Below, piece by piece: positions 54,595 through 63,182 of a stretch of DNA of 64,000 nt. The stretch's first letter is position 1. Each line of letters starts with the position of its first letter. Made by a program: the position numbers and the translations under genes. The notes beneath the pieces are model-generated. The model made no database searches, was not told the DNA's origin, and saw only the letters and a program-made list of their open reading frames with translations. Source of the stretch: Prado023 sp963777855 (GTDB taxonomy: Bacteria > Actinomycetota > Actinomycetes > S36-B12 > CAIYMF01); the NCBI GenBank assembly GCA_963777855.1, contig CAVZRW010000015.1, positions 129,561 to 193,560 on the forward strand. The letters run 5' to 3'.

Positions 54595-55892
54595 GCAAGA
54601 TGAAGGAGTTCCGTCAGGGCGTGTTCGGCAATGCCGACGTGCGCCAGTACGGCATGGTCTTCAGCCTGATCGCGATCATCACGCTGTTCTACTTCACCAC
54701 CGACGGTGTCGTGCTCAGCTCGGTGAACCTGATCAACATCATCTCCCAGTACTCCTACATCCTGATCCTGGCGATCGGCATGGTGATGGTGATCATCGCC
54801 GGGCACATCGACCTGTCGGTCGGTTCGGTCGCGGCGTTCACCGGCATCGTGGTCGCCAAGACGATGGCCGACTGGGGGATCGCCTGGCCGCTGGGCATCG
54901 TGGTCGGCCTCGTCGTCGGCATCCTCGTGGGCACATGGCAGGGCTTCTGGGTCTCACGGATCATGGTCCCGGCGTTCATCGTGACGCTGGCCGGCATGCT
55001 CATCTTCCGCGGGCCTCAACCAGGTCATCGGCCAGTCGAACACCGTGCCGGTCCCCGAGGGCTTCAAGGTGATCGGTCGCGGCTACATCCCGCAGGTCGG
55101 CCCGAACCTCATCCTGGCCAACGGCACGAAGATCGTGAACACCCCCACCCTGATCCTCGGCATCGTCGCCGTGCTCGGCATCGTGTGGCTCGAGTTCCGC
55201 AAGCGCGCGAAGGCCCGCTCGGTCGGCGACGAGGTCGCGCCGCTGTGGTCCACGATCGTCAAGCTGGTCCTGCTGGGCCTGGTGATCATGTTCTTCGCGT
55301 TCAAGTTCGCGACCGGCAACGAGGGCACCGGCTTCCCGGTCTCCGGGCCTGATCCTGCTCGCACTGGTCTTCGTCTACTCGTTCATCATGGGCAACACCA
55401 CGTTCGGCCGGCACATCTACGCCGTCGGCGGCAACAAGCGCGCCGCCGCCCTGTCGGGCGTGAACGTCCCGCGCGTGAACTTCCTGGTGATGGCCAACAT
55501 GTCCATGCTCGCGGCGCTCGCCGGCATGATCTACATCGCCCGCGCCGGGGCCTCGGGCCCGCAGGACGGCGTCGGCTGGGAGCTCGACGCGATCGCCGCC
55601 GTCTTCGTCGGCGGCGCGGCGGTCACCGGCGGCGTCGGCACCGTCATCGGGTCGATGATCGGTGGCCTGGTCATGGCGTTCCTCAACAACGGCCTGTCGC
55701 TGATGGGCGTCGACGCAGTCCTGGGTGTCGGTCATCAAGGGCCTGGTCCTGCTGGCCGCCGTCGCCTTCGACCTGCTCAGCAAGCAGCAGGACCGCCCGC
55801 CGCTGTTCCCGTCGCTGGGCCGCAAGAAGCACAAGTCCGCCGAGCCACCGCGGCTCGCCGAGACGGCCGTCCGGCAGCACGCCGCCAGCTAG
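54591..55892 (+). CDS. mmsB: Multiple-monosaccharide ABC transporter, permease (three frameshifts)
   Basis: A GguB/XylH-type permease of about 433 residues with ten or more helices. Signatures: YSYILILAIGMVMVIIAGHI followed by DLSVGSVAAFTGIVV, then MVPAFIVTLAGMLIFRGLNQ and FGRHIYAVGGNKRAAALSGV, which is the permease-ATPase coupling loop. Three single-base gains break the frame, at about 55013 (G), 55347 (G) and 55729 (C). Each restores a conserved segment exactly: RGLNQVIGQ, SGLILLALVFVYSF and DAVWVSVIKGLVLL. Starts inside the mmsA stop, so translation is coupled. Confidence 0.92.
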
Positions 55893-55951
55893 GCGGTACC
55901 GCGCCGATCCGGCGCCACCCACGAGTCTCCACCCCAACCAAAAGGAGAAAC

Positions 55952-57089
55952 ATGAGGAAGTCACTGGTCGCCATTGCGGCGGCATGCAGTTCGCATGCTC
56001 GTGCTGAGCGGTTGCTCCACCGAGGACAACACGGCGACCGCGACGCACCGCCGCCGCCAGCGCCATCGGCAGCGCCGGCGGTCAGACGACCACGACCTGC
56101 GCCCCCGGCGACCGCATCGGCGTCTCGCTGCCCGCGCAGACGTCGGAGAACTGGACTCTGGCCAAGAACCTGTTCGACGAGGGCATGACCGCCGCCGGCT
56201 TCACCCCCGACGTGCAGTTCTCCGACGCCGCATCGGCTGCTGCCTCGCAGCAGACGAAGATCGACAACATGCTGACCCAGAACGGCCAAGGTCATCGTCA
56301 TCGGCGCCGAGGACGGCAAGCAGCTCACCGGTCAGGTCAGCGACCGCCGAGGCCGCAGGCGTGCCGGTCGTCGCCTACGACCGTCCGATCGATGCCAAGG
56401 GCACCGACTACTACGTCGCGTTCGACAACTTCAAGGTCGGCCAGCTGCAGGGCACCGCGCTGCTCGAGGGCATGGCAGAAGAACCAGGGCGCCTCGCCCG
56501 TGGAACATCGAGCTGTTCGCCGGTGCTGCCACCGACGCCAACGCCCCGGTGTTCTTCAACGGCGCCATGGACATCCTGCAGCCGAAGATCGACGACGGCA
56601 CCCTGGTCGTGAAGTCCGGCCAGACCTCGTTCGACCAGGTCTCGACGGAGGGCTGGAAGAAGGAGAAGGCCCAGGAGCGCATGGAGAACCTGGTCACCAA
56701 GTACTACAGCGATGGCACCCCGCTCGCCGGCGTGCTCTCGCCCGAACGACCAGCTGGCTGAGGGCATCCTCAACGCCACCTCCGCTGCGAAGCTGACCCC
56801 GACCGTCACCGGTCAGGACTCCGAGGTTGTCGCGGTGACCCGCGTCGCCAAGGGCGATCAGTACTCGACGATCTACAAGGACACCCGCAAGCTGGTGGCC
56901 GAGACCGTCAAGCTCGTCACGGCCGTGTGTGGCGGCGAGGTCTACCCGACCGCTGCTGAGTTCACCACCGACGGTGGCGTCGTGATCCCCTCGGACTACC
57001 TCGAGCCGCTGATCGTGACCGCGGACAACGGCGCTGAGGTCTACAAGGACAACGCCGAGCTGCTCAAGGCCTTCCAGGCCGGCCAGTGA
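55952..57089 (+). CDS. chvE: Monosaccharide-binding lipoprotein, ChvE type (several frameshifts)
   Basis: Surface-exposed solute-binding lipoprotein for the mmsAB importer. AAAGGAG lies 5-11 bases before the ATG. The signal peptide is MRKSLVAIAAAC followed, after an indel near 55988, by the lipobox LSGCSTEDN. The mature protein (about 360 residues) has GDRIGVSLPAQTSENWTLAK, KVIVIGAEDGKQLTGQV, GVPVVAYDRPIDAKGTDYYV, GAATDANAPVFFNGAMDILQ, KYYSDGTPLAGVLSPNDQLA and VYKDNAELLKAFQAG. Further indels are near 56085, 56288, 56340, 56478, 56505 and 56744. ChvE-type proteins bind xylose, glucose, galactose or arabinose; which one cannot be told. Confidence 0.88.
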
Positions 57090-57152
57090 TCCAGGGGCAA
57101 CCCTGACAGGACAACGGGTCCTCGTGGCCTGACGCCCTGATCTGCACCACCC

Positions 57153-57192
57153 ACTGGGGTGGGGTCCTCCACACGGAGGGCCCCACCCCAGT
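57153..57192. terminator. Hairpin terminator of the mmsA-mmsB-chvE operon
   Basis: ACTGGGGTGGGGTCCTCC (57153-57170) pairs with GGAGGGCCCCACCCCAGT (57175-57192) with a single mismatch and a 4-base loop, an 18-bp stem 64 bp after chvE. It shares the GGGGTGGGG stem sequence with the terminator at 42866. Confidence 0.85.
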
Positions 57193-57232
57193 ACCATTCC
57201 CAGCCACCGGCCCCTGGGGAGAGGAACCCGAT

Positions 57233-57727
57233 ATGACCGCCGAGAGCATCAGCCAGCCCTCGCGACCGGCCGAGCTGGCCGGGCTCATCGGCTCCTACCG
57301 GGCCGCCACCGAGGTGTTCCTGTCCGTCGCCTCCGCACTGCCCGAGGTGGACCTGGACAGGCGGCCGCCCGAGCCCGACGGCTGGACCCCGCGCATGGTG
57401 ATCCACCATGTGGCCGACTCCGAGACCAACTCCTACGTCCGGTTGCGCCGCCTGCTGGCCGAGCCGGCGGGCACCACGATCCAGGGTTACGACGAGGCCC
57501 AGTGGGCCCGGGAGCTGCACTACGACCGCCCCGTGGGCCAGTCGCTCGCGGTGTTCGCAGCGGTCCGTGGCGCCAGCGCCGAGCTCCTCGACCTGATCAC
57601 GCCGGACGACCTCACCCGCGCCGGTGTCCACAGCGAGTCCGGGCCGTACACGGTGGCTGACTGGCTCGAGACGTACATCGCGCACGCCCAGGACCACGCC
57701 GAGCAGATCCTCGCCGCCCTCGGGTGA
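57233..57727 (+). CDS. DinB-fold metalloprotein, copy 2
   Basis: A 164-residue DinB/YfiT-like four-helix protein, intact. It keeps the metal triad (His in MVIHHVADSETNSYVRL; HxxxH in YIAHAQDHAEQI). From residue 40 onward it is about 80% identical to the protein encoded at 46059-46611, including LLAEPAGTTIQGYDEAQWAR, and the DNA is nearly as similar, so this is a fairly recent duplication. The N-termini differ (MTAESISQPSRPAELAGLIG here). It has GAGAGG about 8 bases upstream. It follows the sugar-operon terminator and is probably independent. Confidence 0.88.
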   Translation: MTAESISQPSRPAELAGLIGSYRAATEVFLSVASALPEVDLDRRPPEPDGWTPRMVIHHVADSETNSYVRLRRLLAEPAGTTIQGYDEAQWARELHYDRPVGQSLAVFAAVRGASAELLDLITPDDLTRAGVHSESGPYTVADWLETYIAHAQDHAEQILAALG

Positions 57728-57766
57728 GCCCGCGCGGGGCCGCACCACCCGCCCGGGTGTGGGGGA

Positions 57767-59152
57767 CTAGGAGCCCACTGCGGAGATCCGGATGGCGAGC
57801 TCGGTGGAGGCCGAGGCGCGTCGCGCGTCGCCGAGCGTGTGGATGCCGCGCTCCCTGAGCAGCGGGATCATGCGGACCAGGACCTCGGCGGTGGCCAGGG
57901 CGTCGCCGAGGGCGGTGTGCCGGCCGATGACCTCGACGCCGAACCGCGCGCACACCCCGTCGAGACCATGCCGGGCGTCGGGGTCCGGATCGAGGACCGC
58001 GGAGAGCAGCATCGTGTCCAGGCTCAGCGGTTCGAGGGTGATCCCCGCCTCGGCGGCCGGTGGTGCGAGGAAGCCGAGGTCGAAGGCCAGATGGTGGCCG
58101 ACGAGCACCGAGTCGGCGGCGTAGTCGGCGAAGGCCGCGAGGACGGCGGCCCCGTTCGGTGCGTCGGCCACGAGGTCGTCGCTGATGCCGTGGAACCTCG
58201 TCGAGGACTCCGGGATGTGCCGCCCGGGGTTCACCAGGGCGTCGAACGTGTCGTCGGCGCGCACGTCGGCCCCGTCCACCCGGACCGCACCGAGGGCGAT
58301 CAGGCGGTCGCCGGCCTCCGAGTGCAGGCCGGTGGTCTCGCAGTCCAGGACCGTGAACACGATGTGCTCCAGTGGGGTGGCCAGCCACTCCTCCCGCGAG
58401 ACCGTCGGCCGGCTCGGCCGCGCGAGGTCGACCGAGAGGCCGACGACGGGCCCGGCCGGGTCCTCACCGGGCTCGCCGATGATCAGCACCATCCCGGGCT
58501 CGTCCGGACCGGTGATGCGGGCAAGTCGGATGGGCGTCCCGGCGACGACCGCGGAGGGTCGATCGCCCGCCAGCGCGCGCGTCAGCAGGGGGGTCAGGTC
58601 CTCGGCGTCGAACACCCCGAAGATGCTGCGACCGGCCGCGATCCCCGAGCGGGACTCCAGCATCCGGCGGGCCGCCGGGTTCACCAGCAGGATCCGGCCG
58701 CTGTCGTCGACGACCCCGACGGGAACGTCCAGTCCGGTCAGCACCGCGAACAGGGCGTCCCGCTCGCGGGTGAGCTCCGCATGCGCATTCTCCAGCTGCT
58801 CGGTGAGCCGCTCCTCGGCGGTGGCATGCCGCTCGGCCAGGACGTTCACTGCCCGCTCGACCGCGGTGGCGCCGGTGAGGCGGTGCGCCGGGTTCACCGT
58901 CGCGATGATCTCGATGTCGGCCGCCTGCCGGGCGTCGTGGCGCTGTTCGGAGCGCCACGTGCTCCAGGCCACCCAGCCGATCCCGGCGACGAGCACGATC
59001 AGGCCGAGGGCGAGGACCAGCCCCTGGGTGCCCAGGGAGTCGCCCAGGGCGCTGCGGGAGTCCGGCGGCAGGTCGGCGAGGACCACGGCCACCGTCAGGC
59101 CGGGCACCAGCGTCGCGATCGCGATCAGCGCGAGGACCCTCCATCTGGTCAC
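57767..59152 (-). CDS. Membrane-anchored PAS-like domain plus DEDDh 3'-5' exonuclease
   Basis: A 461-residue protein. Two N-terminal helices (VLALIAIATLVPGLTVAVVL; GLVLALGLIVLVAGIGWVAW) are followed by a HAMP/coiled-coil-like stretch, a PAS-like sensor region (LTGLDVPVGVVDDSGRILLV, ARRMLESRSGIAAGRSIFGV) and a C-terminal DnaQ-like exonuclease. All DEDDh motifs are intact: VLDCETTGLHSE (ExoI), VLVGHHLAFDLGFL (ExoII) and GRHTALGDALATAE (ExoIII). I start at GTG 59152 because GGAGGTGG lies just upstream. It is the last gene of the kinase/symporter operon, 34 bp after the DUF294 gene. Its substrate may be a small nucleotide or RNA rather than DNA; unproven. Confidence 0.82.
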   Translation of the reverse strand: MTRWRVLALIAIATLVPGLTVAVVLADLPPDSRSALGDSLGTQGLVLALGLIVLVAGIGWVAWSTWRSEQRHDARQAADIEIIATVNPAHRLTGATAVERAVNVLAERHATAEERLTEQLENAHAELTRERDALFAVLTGLDVPVGVVDDSGRILLVNPAARRMLESRSGIAAGRSIFGVFDAEDLTPLLTRALAGDRPSAVVAGTPIRLARITGPDEPGMVLIIGEPGEDPAGPVVGLSVDLARPSRPTVSREEWLATPLEHIVFTVLDCETTGLHSEAGDRLIALGAVRVDGADVRADDTFDALVNPGRHIPESSTRFHGISDDLVADAPNGAAVLAAFADYAADSVLVGHHLAFDLGFLAPPAAEAGITLEPLSLDTMLLSAVLDPDPDARHGLDGVCARFGVEVIGRHTALGDALATAEVLVRMIPLLRERGIHTLGDARRASASTELAIRISAVGS

Positions 59153-59186
59153 GATCCACCTCCGGTGGGGTCCCACGCCGGGCGGG

Positions 59187-60178
59187 TCACAGGTCGGTCC
59201 TGAAGGTCACGGACGTCACTGACTGCGCCGCGCGCACGGCTCGGAAGGCGTCGCGGAGGGCCATCCGGTCCTGCGCGACGAGGTCGTCGACGACGACCAG
59301 GTCCGAGATCGGCCGTCCAGCGGCCACCTGGGCGACCTGCGCCTCCAGGCGCAACCGGGCGAGCGTCCCGAAGCCGTCGGCCAGTCGACCGACGAGCTCC
59401 GGGGAGAGCAGGCCGCTGGCAGCCGTGGAGGCCAGCCGCTCCCGTGTGCTGACCGCGGGGAGCGGGCCTCCAGCGCGTACAGCCGTGCCAGCAGCACGAT
59501 GGGGGCCAGTCCAGTCCGCTTCAGGTCGACCGATCCGTGCGGGAGCCGTCCCAGGGGGTTCAGGGCCGTGCCGAAGGCCGTGGCCGCGACGGCCAGGCCG
59601 TGCAGCAGGCGCGGGGACTCGGCACCGGTGAGCAGCACCTGGGTGGCGGGGGTGATGTCGAGGTCCCCGGCGAGTCGGCGCAGGTCCAGGAAGATGTCGG
59701 TGTCCAGGACCGCCTCCGGTGTCGGGGCCTCGATCCGGTGGCGGGCCTGCGACACCCAGTCGGCCAGGCCCACCGACCACCGGTCTGCCATGTACCCGCC
59801 GTCGCAGGGCCGCATCCCGAACTCCGCAAGCCCGGTGATCACCGCGTCGGCCAGCTCCACCGCATAGCTGCTGCCGGCCGATCGGGCGGTGTCCCAGATG
59901 AGCGCGTGGTCCTGGTCGCTGGCGCAGTGCAGCTCGCCCCGGGCGTGCGATCCGAGCGCCACCCATGCGAACCGACCGGGCGGTGGCCCGGCCTGGTGCA
60001 CGAAGCCGTCGACGAGGTCGCGCGTGCGCAGGTCGGCCACGTGGGCCAGCACGGCGCCCGGGTCGGATCCCTGGGAGCCCGGTCCGGCCGCTGCGGCCAG
60101 GGCGGCGGCGATGAGGTCGGTCACGGGTTCGCCCCGTGCTGGGTCGGATGTGCGCGGGGGAGTGGTCCGGTCGGTCAT
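59187..60178 (-). CDS. DUF294-type putative nucleotidyltransferase (one frameshift)
   Basis: About 330 residues. The nucleotidyltransferase motif WVALGSHARGELHCASDQDH (GSxxRxE...SDxDH) near residue 72 carries the metal acidic residues, as in DUF294/GlnD-like enzymes; the C-terminal DUF294_C helical domain follows (DIFLDLRRLAGD; KRTGLAPIVLLARLYALEA; LVGRLADGFGTLARLRLEAQ). The cNMP-binding and CBS domains that precede it in many relatives are absent. One base is lost at about 59465 (ALEA then GPLPAVSTRERL). Its ATG overlaps the symporter stop (ATGA). The nucleotide acceptor is unknown. Confidence 0.82.
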
Positions 60179-61921
60179 CGATGCCCCTTCGCCGTCCACG
60201 CGGGGTGCAGCCGGGCGGTCTCCGGTGTGTGCAGCCGGATCATCATCCGTCCCACCCCCGGATGCAGGCGGTGGCGGGTTGCCCTCGACACGACCACCAT
60301 GGTCGTCAGGGCCAGGGGCATGGCCCACGCCGCAGGCTGCGCGAGCAGGGCGTCCGGCCAGCCGGTGAGGTCCGGCATCGCGGTCGAGAGCGTGATCGCG
60401 CCGACCGCCATCGCGCCGCCCAGGACGAGCCCGGCCGCGGCGCCCACGTCGGTGAGTCGGGGCCACCAGATGCCCAGCAGCAGCAGGGGGCAGAACGTGG
60501 CGGCGGCCACGGTGAACGCGAGGGCGACCGCCTGGGCCAGCGGCAGCGAGCTGGCCAGCAGGCTGAGGACCAGGGGGGCCAGGACGGCGGCGACGGCCGC
60601 CACCCGGAAGGACCGGATGGGGTCGGGCACCCAGCGGCTCGACGACGTCCTGGGACAGCACGCCGGCCACCGTGACCGTCAGCCCGGTGGCGGTGGCCAG
60701 GAAGGCGGCGGCGGCCCCGGCGCAGACCAGGGCGGTCGAGTGCCTGCCCGAGGGCCCCTCCGACCAGGGCCTGGGGCAGGAGCAGCACGACCGCGTCGGT
60801 CTGCCCGGTCATCAGCAGCTCGGGGGTGTAGATCCGGCCCAGCATCCCGTAGACCGGGGGCAGCAGGTAGAAGAGCCCCGACCAGTCCGATGACGATCAG
60901 GGCGGTCCGCCGGGCCTGGCGCCCGTCCGGGTTGGTGTAGAAGCGGACCAGCACGTGCGGCAGGCCCATCGTGCCCAGGAAGAGCGCGATCATCAGGGCG
61001 TAGGTCCGGTACACGGGGTGCGACTCGGGCGCCCTGCAGCGGCTGCGCCATGCCGTGCCCGTCGTCGCCGGCGTGGTCGACGGTGGGGGACCGCGGCTCC
61101 GGCGGGGAAGGCGACCGAGGTGCCCGCGTCGACGCTGTGCGGTCCGACGGCCAGGTCCACCCGGCCGGCGACGGGTGACCCGTCGAGGGTCCCGTCGGCG
61201 TGGACGACCACCGGCTCTGCCACCGTGATGACGAGCATCCGTCGCCGACCGACACGCTCGTCGCCTCCGGGAAGGTCGGTGCGGAGTCGGCAGCGCGGGG
61301 TGCCGCCGTCGAGCCGCCACGCGGCCAGCAGGAACAGCGCCGGGACGGGTGATCGCGACCAGCTTGAGCCAGTACTGGAACCCCTGCACCATGGTGACGC
61401 TGCGCATCCCGCCGCCCACGATCACCACCAGGACCGTCAGGGACGACCAGGACCCCACCCAGCCAGACGGGGGTGCCCAGGATCGTCTGCAGGGCGCGAC
61501 CCGCACCCTGCAGCTGGGGCACGACGTAGAGCCAGCCGATGACCACGACGAGGACGCTGGCAGCCAGCCGGACGGTCGAGGATCGCAGCCGGGCCTCGCA
61601 GAAGTCGGGCAGGGTGTAGGCGCCGGAGCGGCGCAGGGGGGCCGACACGAGGGCAGCAGCAGCACGTAGCCCGCGGCGTACCCGACGGGGAACCACACGG
61701 CGTCCGCGCCACCGACCATGATCAGGCCGGCGACCCCCAGGAACGACGCGGCCGACAGGTACTCCCCGGAGATGGCGGCGGCGTTCCACCAGGCCGGCAC
61801 CGAGCGGGCAGGCGACGTAGAAGTCGCCGGTGGTCCGGGCGACCCGCGAGCTGTATCCGGCCAGGGCGACAGTGGCCACGACGGTGGCAGTCATGCCCGC
61901 GATGACCGCCGCGCTGCTCAC
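60175..61921 (-). CDS. Sodium:solute symporter, acetate/monocarboxylate type (several frameshifts)
   Basis: An SSS-family transporter of about 580 residues, 13 helices. It starts at a GTG (VSSAAVIAGMTATVVATVAL). Key segments: RVARTTGDFYVA, NAAAISGEYLSAASFLGVAG and GAYTLPDFCEARLRSSTVRL match ActP/MctC, then YRTYALMIALFLGTMGLPHV, LVRFYTNPDGRQARRTALIV and LFYLLPPVYGMLGRIY. A periplasmic insert (about 61030-61290, HADGTLDGSPVAGRVDLAVG) is as in actinobacterial members. Indels occur near 61805, 61650, 61440, 61350, 61240, 61100, 60880, 60750 and 60640. It overlaps the DUF485 stop (GTGA). Likely substrates are acetate, pyruvate or propionate. Confidence 0.85.
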
Positions 61922-62295
61922 CGGCCCTCCACGAGGTCGGTGAACTGCTGCTCGTTGCGCTCGGCATGGCGGACGTACCACACGCCGACGCCGAGGATGG
62001 CGGGGTACACCAGGAAGCCGAGCAGCAGCCACCAGAGCGGCAGCGGACCCACCTGCAGGGCGCGCACACCGGGGACCAGCCCGAACAGCAGCGGGAGCGC
62101 GGCGAGGGGCACCACCACGAGCGCCACGGTCGACAGGCCGAGGAGCAGCTGGGTGCGGATCAGCGCCCGCACGTAGACCAGGCCGACCCGCGTCTGCTGG
62201 TCGATGTCCTCGACCGCGGAGCGGCGGGTGCGCCGGCGCACGTCGCGCCTCGGCCCGGTGATCGACCTCACGCCGGGGGCGGTGCCGTCGGTCAT
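61918..62295 (-). CDS. DUF485 small membrane protein
   Basis: A 125-residue protein with two transmembrane helices (LIRTQLLLGLSTVALVVVPL; WWLLLGFLVYPAILGVGVWY) and a C-terminal VRHAERNEQQFTDLVEGR. Partner of SSS monocarboxylate symporters, almost always encoded just before them (as with ActP/MctC); thought to help transporter function. The ATGA overlap with the regulator upstream and the GTGA overlap with the symporter downstream imply fixed stoichiometry. Confidence 0.85.
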   Translation of the reverse strand: MTDGTAPGVRSITGPRRDVRRRTRRSAVEDIDQQTRVGLVYVRALIRTQLLLGLSTVALVVVPLAALPLLFGLVPGVRALQVGPLPLWWLLLGFLVYPAILGVGVWYVRHAERNEQQFTDLVEGR

Positions 62296-63182
62296 GGCGG
62301 TCCGCCCGCGCTCGGATCGTTCGGCCCGGTCGGCTCCCGGTCGAGGCGGTGACGCTGGACCAGGGCGGCGCGCACCTCGGGGGTGAACCTGCGGCTCACG
62401 GGGACGGACTGTCCGGCGCCGAGGTCCACCGACACCCGACCCGCCACGGAGCGCAGCGCCTCGACATACGCCGAGTTGACCAGGAAGCGCCGATGCACGC
62501 GCACGAACCCGACGGGCTCCCAGCGCTCCTCGAGGGTCGCCAGCGGGACCCGCACGAGGTGCCCGCCGGAGCGGGTGCAGAGGCGGACGTAGTCGCGTTG
62601 GGCCTCGACGTAGACGATGTCGGAGCGCTGGACGTAGCGGGTGACCCCACCGAGCTCGACGGCGATCGTCTCGTCCTGTGGTGGCGTGGGCGTTCCGGGG
62701 GCAGCGCCGTCCGCAGCGGGCTCCCCGGAGTCGCCCGTTCCGGAGGTCGGGGAGGGGGCGGGCGCCCCGTCGGGGCCGGTCACGGCGCGCCGGGAGTCGA
62801 GCGCGGCGCGCACCCGGGTGAGGGCCAGCGCCAGCCGCTCCGCCCGGATCGGCTTGAGCAGGTAGTCCACCGCGGCCACCTCGAACGCATCCACGGCGTG
62901 GTTGTCGTAGGCCGTGACGAACACCACCGGTGGGGGTGCGGCGAATCTCGTGAGGATGCCGGCGAGGGCCAGGCCGTCGATCCCGGGCATCCGGATGTCG
63001 AGGAAGACGGCGTCGAACTCCCGGGACTGCAGGGCGGCCAGCGCGTCGGCCGCGCTGCCTGCGGGCGTCACCTGCGCCACACCCTCGGACCTCTCCAGCA
63101 GGTAGGCCAGCTCGCCGAGTGCAGGGGGCTCATCGTCCACGGCCAGCACCCGCAGGCCCGGGGGCGCGGTGGGCTCATTCAT
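62292..63182 (-). CDS. LytTR-family response regulator
   Basis: A 296-residue regulator. The receiver domain has acidic residues LAVDDEPP near 15 and the phosphoryl Asp in AVFLDIRMPGIDGLAL near 60; Thr/Lys in VFVTAYDNHAVDAF and DYLLKPIRAERL complete it. A Pro/Gly/Ala linker (about 125-170) leads to a LytTR DNA-binding domain (RYVQRSDIVYVEAQRDYVRL; GFVRVHRRFLVNSAYVEALR; GQSVPVSRRFTPEVRAAL). It probably activates the transporter genes in its own operon. Start overlaps the kinase stop by 8 bp (ATGAATGA). Confidence 0.92.
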   Translation of the reverse strand: MNEPTAPPGLRVLAVDDEPPALGELAYLLERSEGVAQVTPAGSAADALAALQSREFDAVFLDIRMPGIDGLALAGILTRFAAPPPVVFVTAYDNHAVDAFEVAAVDYLLKPIRAERLALALTRVRAALDSRRAVTGPDGAPAPSPTSGTGDSGEPAADGAAPGTPTPPQDETIAVELGGVTRYVQRSDIVYVEAQRDYVRLCTRSGGHLVRVPLATLEERWEPVGFVRVHRRFLVNSAYVEALRSVAGRVSVDLGAGQSVPVSRRFTPEVRAALVQRHRLDREPTGPNDPSAGGPP

